Positions 52,985 to 62,413 of a stretch of DNA of 64,000 nt are shown here, piece after piece. The stretch is taken from NCBI GenBank assembly GCA_910588035.1, contig CAJUPY010000009.1, positions 1 to 64,000 of the forward strand, read 5' to 3'. Origin of the DNA: an uncultured Muribaculaceae bacterium. GTDB lineage: Bacteria; Bacteroidota; Bacteroidia; Bacteroidales; Muribaculaceae. Positions within the stretch are counted from its first letter, which is position 1. Every line of letters starts with the position of its first letter. The notes beneath the pieces are model-generated. The model saw nothing but the letters and a program-made list of their open reading frames with translations, did not search any database and had not been told where the DNA came from. Made by a program: the position numbers and the translations under genes.

Positions 52985-53072
52985 AGCGTTACTCCGCCGC
53001 ACTGTGCAAGCGGATTTTAGCATTTTTTATCGGGTGGTTGCAAGCAGCCAAATCTGTCCACCATGAATTGAG
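52985..53072 (-). promoter_or_regulatory. SAM-I-like (S-box) riboswitch upstream of metK
   Basis: On the minus strand the segment shows CATGGTGGACAGATTTGGCT, TGCAACCACCCG and AATGCTAAAATCC, corresponding to the S-box blocks GGUGGA..GA..GG, GCAACC and GGUGCUAAUUCC. The P3 stem is short relative to Bacillus S-boxes. A terminator hairpin follows, so SAM binding should switch off metK transcription. Confidence 0.8.
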
Positions 53073-53076
53073 GCCA

Positions 53077-53084
53077 CAAAGTTA
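53077..53084 (-). promoter_or_regulatory. -7 box of metK
   Basis: Minus strand TAACTTTG fits TAnnTTTG and would begin the transcript near 53070, right at the 5' edge of the SAM aptamer. A spaced TTTG -33 element was not found. Confidence 0.55.
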
Positions 53085-53167
53085 CAAATCTTTTTTGATT
53101 CTGTCACTCCGGCGAGTGTTAAATCTGCAAAATGGCTCTGGTTTCAACAGAAATTCAACAGAAATTC

Positions 53168-53205
53168 AACATGATGCACCAGGTTAGATCATGATGCATC
53201 ATGTT
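53168..53205 (-). terminator. Probable terminator of the barrel-TPR operon
   Basis: AACATGATGCA (53168-53178) pairs with TGCATCATGTT (53195-53205). On the minus strand it is followed by GAATTTCTGTTGAATTTC, an A/T-rich but T-poor tail, so termination strength is uncertain. A GAAATTCAACA direct repeat lies on that side. Confidence 0.45.
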
Positions 53206-53221
53206 AAATAAAATCAGTTTG

Positions 53222-54898
53222 TCAGAACTTATATTCCACACCGATCAGGCCTGTGATGCCCTGCATCGGGGTCATGGTGACGTCCTGCCATTTTTTGTTG
53301 AGCAGATTCTCGCCGCGTACAAAGGCGGTGAAAGCGTCGGTGATGCGGTAAGATGCGCCGGCTTTCAGGTTGCTGACAGCGTCAAGGTCAATTGTCTCAT
53401 AACGGTTTAAACTGCTTTCGGACATATTCCATGACGACATCTGACGGTCACCGCGCAGTTCCCAGCCGGCATTGATTGTCAACCGTTCCATGGGGCGCAC
53501 GGTCAGATCGATGTCAAGCACTTGTTTCGCGCGGTCGCGCCAAAGGTAGTAGCCTTCGTTTTTGTCTTGCGGCGCAACCTCGAGTGAGACGTTCAGAGAG
53601 GCGATGTCGCGGTAGTCGTAGCGCACACGGGCTCCTGCATGCCACCCTTTCATGTCGACGGGAACGAAGAAGCATGTCTGTCGTGTGTAGACGGGCATGA
53701 GCCAGTCGTTAGCTTTGGCATATCCGCCAAACAGCTCGAACGACGCTCCGCTGAACGGTCCGATGACGAAACCGAGATCGGCGGTGAAGGGAATGTGTGA
53801 GTTGTTGTGTGCGGCGAAGGGCTGCATGAAATGTGACACTTCAAACAATGATAACAGGGTGTTCTGGTGTTCTCCGCCACCGAAGTTGGCATAAGCCGAA
53901 AATTTTGATGACGGCACCAGGGCGAGTCTTACGTCGGGGGCGACATGAAAATTTTTGCCTGAGTTGACCGTATATTGCACTTTCACGCCGAGATCGGCAC
54001 GGAAAGCATCGTTTTCAAAGAGATATCCGGGGCGCAGGGTGATCACACCGTTGGTCTTTCCGTTGCCTGAATTAATGAAAGGAAGCGAGTTAGAGACATT
54101 CCCCTCCACAAGATTGAAACTGTTGTAGTTGAGGAACGAGCCGCTCAAGTCGGCGCGGAAACCACCATAGTTTATGCCGAATCCGAGTCCGAAATTCATC
54201 TCTTTTACGGCATCGGGAAGGTCTTGCTCTTCCTGATTCTTGAATGAATTTCCGAAATAGCCTAATTTCAGGTCAATGTGATATCCCGATTTTTCGTCGC
54301 CGGAGATCCATTTTCCGTCGAGTCCGAACCGTGTGTTGCGATGACTCTTCAGGTAAAGATCGGGGTGTTTCATGGCCGAGTAGCCAAACGTGGCGTCAAC
54401 GGCGAGACGTTGCCAGTTTGAGAAAAAGTGGGTGAGCGACAGACCTGCATCGGCGGTGTTGTCAATCACGCGGCTGTCATTTCCCGAGAAATCGTCGCCG
54501 GTATATGAGAATCCGTCATACTGGACCCATGCGTTCAGAACCGTCGTCGAGTCGGCGATGAGGTTGTAACCGGCCGAGACCGAGGCATTGAATGCCGGGA
54601 AATAGCCGGCTGCCACATAACCGCGGTAGGGCGACAGGGTGATTGCCGGAGCGGTGGCTGCCGGATCGAGAAGCGTCAGTCCCGGCACCAGTGCTACCGG
54701 CAGATCGCGGTATGAGAACTTCAGATCGGTGCGCCTCACATCGGGTTTGATCGTTATGTGGGCCACGTTGAGTCTTGTCGCGGCTCTCTGTTCGGGCACG
54801 ATTTCTTTCTCGATTGTGATCTCTTTGTTGAGGTTCTGTGCTCCGGCAGCGGCGGTGGCTGTCAGACACAGTGCTATGATGTTGTTTCTGAGTGTCAT
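53222..54898 (-). CDS. Outer-membrane beta-barrel protein, TonB-receptor-like without plug
   Basis: 558 residues with a signal peptide ending AAAGAQ. Most of the chain is alternating beta-strand, ending FVRGENLLNKKWQ and LIGVEYKF with C-terminal Phe, the pattern of TonB-dependent receptor barrels. There is no plug domain or TonB box; the N-terminal ~50 residues instead hold a short EITIEKEIVPEQRAA stretch. Shares a 2-bp spacing with the 993-residue TPR gene upstream, so the two products probably work together. Confidence 0.8.
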   Translation of the reverse strand: MTLRNNIIALCLTATAAAGAQNLNKEITIEKEIVPEQRAATRLNVAHITIKPDVRRTDLKFSYRDLPVALVPGLTLLDPAATAPAITLSPYRGYVAAGYFPAFNASVSAGYNLIADSTTVLNAWVQYDGFSYTGDDFSGNDSRVIDNTADAGLSLTHFFSNWQRLAVDATFGYSAMKHPDLYLKSHRNTRFGLDGKWISGDEKSGYHIDLKLGYFGNSFKNQEEQDLPDAVKEMNFGLGFGINYGGFRADLSGSFLNYNSFNLVEGNVSNSLPFINSGNGKTNGVITLRPGYLFENDAFRADLGVKVQYTVNSGKNFHVAPDVRLALVPSSKFSAYANFGGGEHQNTLLSLFEVSHFMQPFAAHNNSHIPFTADLGFVIGPFSGASFELFGGYAKANDWLMPVYTRQTCFFVPVDMKGWHAGARVRYDYRDIASLNVSLEVAPQDKNEGYYLWRDRAKQVLDIDLTVRPMERLTINAGWELRGDRQMSSWNMSESSLNRYETIDLDAVSNLKAGASYRITDAFTAFVRGENLLNKKWQDVTMTPMQGITGLIGVEYKF

Positions 54899-54900
54899 GA

Positions 54901-57882
54901 TTACTTGTTGAGACGTTGGTCGATCATCAGGAAGATGTCGGGTTCGGTTCCGGGATAGTTCTCTCGCAGGCTCTTGAGATATTCGTCGGCCTCAAACGTG
55001 TTGCCCTCGTTGCGGTTTATGTCGCTGAGCAAAATGAAGCCGCGTGCGAGCCAATATATGTGGGGCGGATTGGCATTGACCAGTCTCTCGACGGCTTCAC
55101 GCGATTTCTTCATGTCGCCGTTGTCATAGTAGTGGCGCGCGAGATAAAAGGCGGCTTTCGCGCCGTAGAGCTGATGTGGGTCGGCGGCAAGTTCGTTCCA
55201 GACCTCCTCGGCCTGATCAAACCGGTTCAGTTGCTCCAGGGCGAGCGCACGCGAGAAGTTGACTTCATCACGGTCGCTGCTGCCGATTGTCGTCGATGAG
55301 AGCAGGCGGTCGGCAGCTGTGAGTGCTGTCTCTGCTTCCTCAAGGTCAAGGGCGGTGCGTACAATTCCGAGGCGGGCGGCGTTCAGCGCACGGCTCGACG
55401 AGGCGCGTGTCTCAAGTTCGGCATATGTCTGCATGGCTGTGCGGGTCATGTCAAGATCGTTCTCTGCACCGGCCTTGAGCAGATAGGCTTCCTCTGCACC
55501 CGGTGAGTGGGGATAGTCGGTGACGATGCGCGACGCATGTTGCAGCGTCTGCTCCGCCTTGCCTTCTTTCGATGAGCGGCGTGCCAGACTGAGAAGTGCC
55601 TCGGCAACATGGCGGCCGTCTGGATAGTCTTTGAGATAGGCTTCGAGACGGGTTGTCTCGCCTGTCTTCTCAAATGTGCGCGACGCGCTCTCAAACGACA
55701 TCTCCTCTATTTCTGACGGATCGACCGAAGGGGCGTTGGGCACCGATTTCATGAACGACACAAACTCGGCGAGGTTGCCGTTGTCGGCATAGATGCGCTT
55801 GAGGTCGTCGGCTGCGGTGGCTGCCTCGTCGCTCGACGGATAGTTTGTTATGACCTCGCGGTAGGTCTCGACTGCCTTGGCCTTGTTGCCGTCGTTGAGC
55901 CATGCTATCGCGAGCAGCAGACGGCCTTGACGTCCCTGGGCGGTCTCGGGAAAGTTCTCGACAAGGCGGTTGTAGGTTGCTATCGCGTTACGCGGGTCGT
56001 TGAGTTCCTGCCATGCGTCGGCCATTTCAAGTAGTGCCGACGGGTAGAGTCCCGATGATGGGAAACGGGCAATCATGTCGTCCAGACCGTCGATCTTGGC
56101 GCGGTGCTGACGGCGCAGTCCTTTCATTATCGCTTTCTGGAACAGAGCGTAGTCGCCTGCCTGGCGATCAGCCTCATACGCGCGGTCATAGAGCTTCTCG
56201 GCGCGGTCAAACGACGATTCATAGTAGAGGCAGTCGCCCATGCGGTTGAGGGCATCGGCCCTCATCAGCGACGAAGCGTTGCCGGGATTGGTGATGAAAC
56301 TGTCAAACGAACTGTAGGCTTCGTCAAATTTCTTTTCTCCGAAAAGGGCGTACCCCAGGTCGTAGTTGGCCAACGGGCGGTTTGGAAGCGTGCGGGGACC
56401 TTTCAGATAGTCGCGGTAAGACTTGGCGGCCTGATCATATTTCCCCTCCTTGTAGAGACATTCGCCGATCCAGAGATCACACTCGCGCTCGATTGCCTGA
56501 TTGCGTTTTCCGAGTGCCTTCGCCTCACGGAACCGGTTGAGCGCGCCGACCGTGTTGCCCGAGGCGAGATCGCGTGTGCCGAGCGTGTAGGCTATCTGCT
56601 GTTTTGCGTCGAGAACGGCGTCGGTGGGACGCGCTATGTTGTTGATGCTTGCAAGCGCGGCCTCATAGTTGTTGTCGGTCATGTAGCCGTTGACGATGTA
56701 CTGCTGAACCTCGGCGGCATAGCGTGAATCGGGATAGCGTCTGAGGAAAGTCTCGAACGTGGCGACCGAACTTCCGAACGGAATCTTGCCTCCCTGCATC
56801 TTGGCCACGGCATAGTTGTAGAGGGCTGTCTCACGTATCTGTTCATCGAAGGTCATGCGGTAGGCTTTGTCAAGAGCCATCAGGGCCGCGTTGTAGTTTC
56901 CCTCGCGCAGATAGCTCTGACCGATCAGAAGATACGCGCTCTGACCCATCGCGTTGTCTTGTTTTGTCACCGGAGTCAGGTCGTCTATCGCACGCAGGTA
57001 ATCGCCCGTGCGATACTCACTCAGGCCGAGCACATAAAGTGCCGAGGGAAGAGGACTGTCTGTCAGCGACACATATTGTTTCAACAATGTGACCGCTTCG
57101 TCGGGACGGTCGAGGCTGTAGCACGACTCTCCTGCCACTCTGGCGGCCTCGGCGCGGAATTCGCTGCCGATTCCGTCAAGCGACAGCAGACGGCGTGACG
57201 TTGTCAACGCCTTGTCATAGTCGCGCCTCATATAGTAGATCTGACCCAGATAGAAATCGGTCATCGAGGTCGGGCCGGAAGTCTCCGGCACAACTTTCCT
57301 GAAGCGTGCGAGAGCTTCGTCATAGTTGCCGTCGGCATAGTCGATGTAGCCGAGGTAGAACATGGCGTCATTGCCATAGCGGCGCGTCGTCTCGAGCGTC
57401 CGGTAGAGACGGCCTGCGTCGTCACGGTCGTTTTTCATCAGGCGGCAATAAGCCAGACGGTAACGGTAGTCTTCGCTACGGATGCCGTCGAGGGTCGACG
57501 GGTCGACCGACAGATAATGGTGCAGGGCGGTCGTGACATCGCCGCGGTCGTAAAAAATGTCGCCTGTCGCCATGGTGACGATGCCGCGGCGCGGTGAGGC
57601 CGGGTAGTCGCGTGTGAATTGCTCGAGCAGCGACAGCGCGTCGGGACGTCCCTGACGGGCTGCCGACAGGGCGATGTAGAAGCGTGCGTCTTCGGCAAAA
57701 GAGGCGTCTTTGTCGAGCCTCAGGGCCTCGGTCATCTGATCGAGGCAGCCGGCATAATTGCCTGTCTCGAACATGGCTGTCGCACGTTCGAAATAGCCCG
57801 ACGGATCAGCACGGTTGATCTGTGCCTGCGCCGATGAGAGGGTCAGTGCCACGGTCGCGGCCAATAAGATTCGTTTATTCAT
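54901..57882 (-). CDS. Large periplasmic TPR protein
   Basis: 993 residues with a signal peptide (MNKRILLAATVALTLSSAQA). Nearly the whole length consists of tetratricopeptide repeats of the YbgF/BamD/Sel-like type (AYLLIGQSYLREGNYNAALMALDKAY, AKAVETYREVITNYPSSDEA, KAAFYLARHYYDNGDMKKSREAVERLV). Likely periplasmic scaffold. Its tight coupling to a plugless beta-barrel gene downstream suggests a joint outer-membrane complex. Confidence 0.85.
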   Translation of the reverse strand: MNKRILLAATVALTLSSAQAQINRADPSGYFERATAMFETGNYAGCLDQMTEALRLDKDASFAEDARFYIALSAARQGRPDALSLLEQFTRDYPASPRRGIVTMATGDIFYDRGDVTTALHHYLSVDPSTLDGIRSEDYRYRLAYCRLMKNDRDDAGRLYRTLETTRRYGNDAMFYLGYIDYADGNYDEALARFRKVVPETSGPTSMTDFYLGQIYYMRRDYDKALTTSRRLLSLDGIGSEFRAEAARVAGESCYSLDRPDEAVTLLKQYVSLTDSPLPSALYVLGLSEYRTGDYLRAIDDLTPVTKQDNAMGQSAYLLIGQSYLREGNYNAALMALDKAYRMTFDEQIRETALYNYAVAKMQGGKIPFGSSVATFETFLRRYPDSRYAAEVQQYIVNGYMTDNNYEAALASINNIARPTDAVLDAKQQIAYTLGTRDLASGNTVGALNRFREAKALGKRNQAIERECDLWIGECLYKEGKYDQAAKSYRDYLKGPRTLPNRPLANYDLGYALFGEKKFDEAYSSFDSFITNPGNASSLMRADALNRMGDCLYYESSFDRAEKLYDRAYEADRQAGDYALFQKAIMKGLRRQHRAKIDGLDDMIARFPSSGLYPSALLEMADAWQELNDPRNAIATYNRLVENFPETAQGRQGRLLLAIAWLNDGNKAKAVETYREVITNYPSSDEAATAADDLKRIYADNGNLAEFVSFMKSVPNAPSVDPSEIEEMSFESASRTFEKTGETTRLEAYLKDYPDGRHVAEALLSLARRSSKEGKAEQTLQHASRIVTDYPHSPGAEEAYLLKAGAENDLDMTRTAMQTYAELETRASSSRALNAARLGIVRTALDLEEAETALTAADRLLSSTTIGSSDRDEVNFSRALALEQLNRFDQAEEVWNELAADPHQLYGAKAAFYLARHYYDNGDMKKSREAVERLVNANPPHIYWLARGFILLSDINRNEGNTFEADEYLKSLRENYPGTEPDIFLMIDQRLNK

Positions 57883-57982
57883 TGTGATGAAGGAATTCGG
57901 TGTTTTCTGTTCGCCACAAAATTACGAAGTTTCCGCGACATAGTCGCTCTGTTTTGTCAGTTTTCTGACGGGTGTCGTCTGC

Positions 57983-59104
57983 TCAATCTCTTTTCTTGAG
58001 CAAGTCGTGATACTCCATCGCTCCGAGCAGGAAGCAGCCCGTGCCGAAATCGTCGAAATCGGGCTCACGGTCAAATGTGACGGGCTGGGCGTCTGACGGT
58101 GCCGCTCCGGTGCCCTGCACATAGCCCAGAAAGCCGTCATCGTGGACACTCTCGGCCAATGCGGTCCATGCCCGGTCACACGCCTGCTCATACTCTTTGC
58201 CCGAGATGAGACCGTGGTTCAGACCCCATGCCAGACCATAGAGAAACAAAGCGGTTCCGGTCACTTCTTTTCCGGCATAGTCTTGAGAAACGAGACTCGC
58301 GTTCCAGAAACCATCCTCGCGCTGACATTTCATCAATGCGTCGGTCATCGAGAGATAGTCTGATTTCAACTGTCTGTAGGCTTCATCTTCAGGCTTCATC
58401 TTCTCGAGACAACGCGCGTAAGCCGCATACACCCAACCGTTTCCACGGCTCCAGTAACATGGCTTTCCGTCACTTTCGGTAAACGGGGCGACATATTTCT
58501 TGTCACGCCACCAAAGTCCGTCGGCCGTGTTGAACAGCCCGCCGCCGATCGTGTCACGGGTGCAGGTGTAGAGTTTCATCGCATAATCAAGATACTTTCT
58601 GTCGCCGGTGACCGAGGTCATCTCGACGTAGGCCGGCATCGCCATCTGAATGGCGTCTATCCACCACCACCAGTCATGGCGTCCGGTAGCTATCTGTCTG
58701 TCCATGTTCCTGCGGGTCGGCGCGAGCATGGTCGTGTCGCCGCTCTGGCGGTAACGCCACAGATAGGTCTGTTCGCAACACTGGTCGTCGGCATGGGTCG
58801 TGCCGGTTCCGTTGCGGGGAGTCCATTTGTGGAAGTCAGCCCAACGGTCGATGTAAGCTATGTCGGCCGGGTCACGGTCGCGGTCGTTCAGAGCCGAAAG
58901 GCCTTCGAAATAGACACCGCGGGTCCACAGGTTGCTCGGACGTATTCGTCCGACATTGGTCGGGACCGTCGGATCGGGATATTTGTCAATGAAATGGCGG
59001 TTGACCTTGCGCGACAAGCCGATGACATCGGCCGGAGCCGTGGCCGTGGCCGAAAATATGGATGCCAGAAAGAAAAACGACACAAAAATGCGTGGAATAT
59101 TCAT
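57983..59104 (-). CDS. Glycoside hydrolase family 105 (unsaturated rhamnogalacturonyl hydrolase-like)
   Basis: 373 residues from the ATG at 59104, which opens a signal peptide (FVSFFFLASIFSATA). GH88/GH105 (alpha/alpha)6 barrel: WWWWIDAIQMAMPAYVEM carries the expected catalytic Asp, and YWSRGNGWVYAAY and DDFGTGCFLLGAMEY are family motifs. Removes unsaturated uronic acid from pectin or other polysaccharide fragments. No SusC/SusD pair or other CAZyme lies in the window, so its substrate system is elsewhere. Confidence 0.9.
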   Translation of the reverse strand: MNIPRIFVSFFFLASIFSATATAPADVIGLSRKVNRHFIDKYPDPTVPTNVGRIRPSNLWTRGVYFEGLSALNDRDRDPADIAYIDRWADFHKWTPRNGTGTTHADDQCCEQTYLWRYRQSGDTTMLAPTRRNMDRQIATGRHDWWWWIDAIQMAMPAYVEMTSVTGDRKYLDYAMKLYTCTRDTIGGGLFNTADGLWWRDKKYVAPFTESDGKPCYWSRGNGWVYAAYARCLEKMKPEDEAYRQLKSDYLSMTDALMKCQREDGFWNASLVSQDYAGKEVTGTALFLYGLAWGLNHGLISGKEYEQACDRAWTALAESVHDDGFLGYVQGTGAAPSDAQPVTFDREPDFDDFGTGCFLLGAMEYHDLLKKRD

Positions 59105-59282
59105 GGTCTGAAAGTTTTTATTGGGAAATTTCATTTGCCAAAGATAATAAAAATGAACCGTTTCAATAAAAAAATGAATGAAAAATGGTCTGTTTCAGGG
59201 AAAACACACCCGAAAATGTGGCAAAAATAGACAATTGACGTAAAAAACCTTTTTAGCGGCGATTATTATAAAAGATTATTCG

Positions 59283-59290
59283 TATATTTG
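59283..59290 (+). promoter_or_regulatory. -7 box of secDF
   Basis: TATATTTG, a perfect TAnnTTTG box, lies 59 bp before the secDF start. A precise -33 element is unclear. Confidence 0.6.
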
Positions 59291-59348
59291 CAGGCTGAAA
59301 AATTATATGTAAATTAATTCATAAACTAATCATATTTTAAAACTAAAC

Positions 59349-62243
59349 ATGCAAAACAAAGGGACTTTAGGAAGCATCATCGCAGGTGTTATCGCGATTT
59401 TCCTGGTTATTGTGTGCCTTTTCTACCTCTCGTTCTCGTTCGCGAGCCGTCACTTCGAGGGAAAAGCTGCTGAATATGCCACGAAGATTGCAGGTGAGGC
59501 CGGCGTGAATTCCGACCAGTACAGCAAGGCTTACAAGAACTATGTTGACTCGCTCAGCAAAAAGCCTTACTACTTAGGCTACAACTACAACGAGGTGCAG
59601 AAATGGGGCGTAGGCCTCGGTCTCGACCTCAAGGGAGGTATGAACGTGATTCTTCAGGTGTCAATGCCCGACCTGCTCCGTTCAATGAAAAACGCTGACC
59701 CCGATGCAGCTTTCGACCAGGCTATTGTTTCAACCGACTCGATTGTCAAAGCCACCAACAACGATGACTATGTCGGTGAGTTCGTCAGACAATACCGCCG
59801 TCTCAATCCCAACGCCGACATGTCGGTCGTCTTCAACGGAATCGTAAAACGTGGTGCTGACGACGGTTCGGTAGCCACCACCCTCAAAAACGAAGTCAAA
59901 GACCGTGTCAACAACTCGGCCACAAACGTTCTCCGAAGCCGTATCGACGCCTATGGTGTCGTTTCGCCGAACATTCAGGTGCTCCAGGGTAAAGACGGTC
60001 AGATCCTTCTTGAGCTCCCCGGCGTAAAGGAACATCAGCGTGTGCGCGACCTGCTCCAGCGTTCGGCCAACCTCGAGTTCTATGAGACTTATACAGCTGC
60101 CGAGATCATCAACGCTCTCAGCAGCCTCGACAACGACATCCGTGCAAACGGTAACGGCAACGGCCTCTTCAACTATTTTGTAAACGTAGAGAACTCAGAG
60201 TCGCCGATCGTCGGATATGCACTCGCACAAAACCGCGAGAAAATCGACACGATCCTGAACTCGGCTGCCGCACGCCGTCTGCTCCCCTCGAACCTCAAGC
60301 TCCGTTGGGAAGTGAAGCCTCAGATCGTTCAGTTTAACGACACCGTCTCCGGACGCATCAAAAACGACACCGAACTCTACCGCCTCATCGCCCTCAAGGC
60401 CAACAACGGAAAACCTGCCCTCGACGGTTCGTGTGTGATCGCCGCTTCGGCCGACTACGACAACATGCAGGGTAACGTCGTTTCAATGACAATGAACAAC
60501 GAAGGAGCCAAACAGTGGGCACGAATCACAACAAACAACATCGGCAAGTCAGTCGCGATTCTGCTTGACAACTATGTATATTCGTTCCCGCGCGTGAACA
60601 CCGCTATCGAAGGCGGACGTTCTCAGATCACCGGTGACTTCACCGTCGAGGAAGCACAAGACCTTGCAAACGTGCTCAAGAGCGGAAAGATGACCGCGAA
60701 AGTCAACATCATCAGCGACATGGTGATCGGTCCGTCGCTCGGACAGCAGGCAATTGAAGCCGGATTCCTCTCGTTCATCATCGCCCTCGTGCTCCTGATG
60801 ATCGTCATGGGATTCATCTACGGAATCATTCCCGGACTCGTCGCCGACTTCGGTCTCGTATGCAACCTCTTCTTCACCTTCGGCATCCTCGCCTCATTCC
60901 AGGCTGTGCTCACCCTCTCCGGTATCGCAGGTATCGTCCTCGCTCTCGGCATGGCTGTCGACGCAAACGTCCTCATCTTCGAGCGCACAAAAGAGGAACT
61001 CCGTGCAGGCAAGAACGTCCGTTCCGCCATTGCCGACGGCTACAGCAACGCCTTCTCGGCTATCTTCGACTCAAACCTGACTTCTATCATCACAGGTCTG
61101 ATCCTGCTCCTCTACGGAACAGGACCGATCAAAGGTTTCGCGACTACTCTCATCATCGGCATCATCTGCTCATTCTTCACCGCAGTCTTCCTGACAAGAA
61201 TAGTCTTCATTCTCGGTGCGAAGTCAAAGGCATTCCAGTCACTCACTTTCGACACCAAACTGTCACGCAACTTCCTCCAGAACGTTAACATCGACTTCCT
61301 TGGTAAACGCAAGGTGACAACCGTCATCTGCTCACTGTTCATCGCCGTGATTCTCGTCTCGATGTTCACACGCGGTCTCAACCAGGGCATCGACTTCTCG
61401 GGTGGACGCAACTACATCGTCAAATTTGAGAAACCGGTCAACACCGTCGAACTCCAGCAGGCTCTCGCTCCCGAGTTCCCCGACGCCTCTGTCTCGGTCA
61501 TCACGATCGAAAGCTCTAACCAGGTGCGCATCTCGACCAACTACAAGATCAATGAAGAAGACGCTGCCGTAGAGCAGGAAATCGTCGACAAACTCTTCTC
61601 GACCCTCAAACCCTACCTCCCCGAAGGCATGGATGCCGTAGCCTTCTCGACAACCGACGAGACCCAAGGCATACTCTCTTCTCAGAAAGTAGGTCCGACT
61701 GTAGCCGACGACATGAGAAACGACGCATATATAGCCGTCATTCTCTCACTCATCGCGATGTTCCTCTACATTCTGCTCCGTTTCCGAAACGTGGCATTCT
61801 CGCTCGGCGCGCTCGCCGCTGTTGCTTTCACGGCATTCTCGATCATCGGCTTCTACAGCCTCTTCTGGGGTGTCTTCCCGTTCGCAATGGAGATCGACCA
61901 GACATTCATCGCCGCTATTCTGACCGTCATCGGTTATCAGATCAACGACACCGTGGTTGTCTTCGACCGTGTCCGTGAAAACGTGGCCCTCTATCCTAAA
62001 CAAGACTTCTACTCGACTATCAACAAGTCGATCAACTCAACTCTCTCCCGTACCTTCATGACATCGGCTACCACCCTTCTGGTGCTCCTCTGCATCTTCA
62101 TTCTCGGTGGTGACTCGCTCCGCAGCTTCATCTTCGCGATGATCTTCGGTGTCGTCATCGGTACCCTCGCTACGATCTTCATCGCTTCGCCGGTCGCTTA
62201 CCTGACCGACCGTCGCGGTGTCAAGACCGCTCCCAAAGCGTGA
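59349..62243 (+). CDS. secDF: Protein translocase SecDF fusion
   Basis: 964 residues uniting SecD and SecF, the usual form in Bacteroidetes. SecD half: LGLDLKGGMNVILQV, a large periplasmic domain with GVVSPNIQVLQGKDGQILLELPG and GMAVDANVLIFERTKEEL. SecF half: GIDFSGGRNYIVKFEKP and QINDTVVVFDRVREN. About twelve membrane helices in all. Uses the proton gradient to pull proteins from the SecYEG channel. Codons are biased to C-ending forms (CTC, ATC, AAC), a sign of high expression. Confidence 0.97.
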   Translation: MQNKGTLGSIIAGVIAIFLVIVCLFYLSFSFASRHFEGKAAEYATKIAGEAGVNSDQYSKAYKNYVDSLSKKPYYLGYNYNEVQKWGVGLGLDLKGGMNVILQVSMPDLLRSMKNADPDAAFDQAIVSTDSIVKATNNDDYVGEFVRQYRRLNPNADMSVVFNGIVKRGADDGSVATTLKNEVKDRVNNSATNVLRSRIDAYGVVSPNIQVLQGKDGQILLELPGVKEHQRVRDLLQRSANLEFYETYTAAEIINALSSLDNDIRANGNGNGLFNYFVNVENSESPIVGYALAQNREKIDTILNSAAARRLLPSNLKLRWEVKPQIVQFNDTVSGRIKNDTELYRLIALKANNGKPALDGSCVIAASADYDNMQGNVVSMTMNNEGAKQWARITTNNIGKSVAILLDNYVYSFPRVNTAIEGGRSQITGDFTVEEAQDLANVLKSGKMTAKVNIISDMVIGPSLGQQAIEAGFLSFIIALVLLMIVMGFIYGIIPGLVADFGLVCNLFFTFGILASFQAVLTLSGIAGIVLALGMAVDANVLIFERTKEELRAGKNVRSAIADGYSNAFSAIFDSNLTSIITGLILLLYGTGPIKGFATTLIIGIICSFFTAVFLTRIVFILGAKSKAFQSLTFDTKLSRNFLQNVNIDFLGKRKVTTVICSLFIAVILVSMFTRGLNQGIDFSGGRNYIVKFEKPVNTVELQQALAPEFPDASVSVITIESSNQVRISTNYKINEEDAAVEQEIVDKLFSTLKPYLPEGMDAVAFSTTDETQGILSSQKVGPTVADDMRNDAYIAVILSLIAMFLYILLRFRNVAFSLGALAAVAFTAFSIIGFYSLFWGVFPFAMEIDQTFIAAILTVIGYQINDTVVVFDRVRENVALYPKQDFYSTINKSINSTLSRTFMTSATTLLVLLCIFILGGDSLRSFIFAMIFGVVIGTLATIFIASPVAYLTDRRGVKTAPKA

Positions 62244-62265
62244 TAATGATTAAAATAACATTCGT

Positions 62266-62305
62266 GCGGGGTTCTGTCGAGACGACAGAACCCCGCAATC
62301 TTTTT
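62266..62305 (+). terminator. Terminator of secDF
   Basis: GCGGGGTTCTGTC (62266-62278) pairs perfectly with GACAGAACCCCGC (62284-62296), followed by AATCTTTTT. Confidence 0.9.
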
Positions 62306-62377
62306 CTCTCAGGGCAAAAAAATAAGCCCCGCATGATAAAAAACAGTTACAGACACTCAACGATGCTGAAAAATTCT

Positions 62378-62385
62378 TAAATTTG
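62378..62385 (+). promoter_or_regulatory. -7 box of the YitT-like gene
   Basis: TAAATTTG fits TAnnTTTG, 29 bp before the ATG at 62414. No well-spaced TTTG. Confidence 0.5.
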
Positions 62386-62413
62386 TAGCAGATTACATTC
62401 AACCTTATTGACA

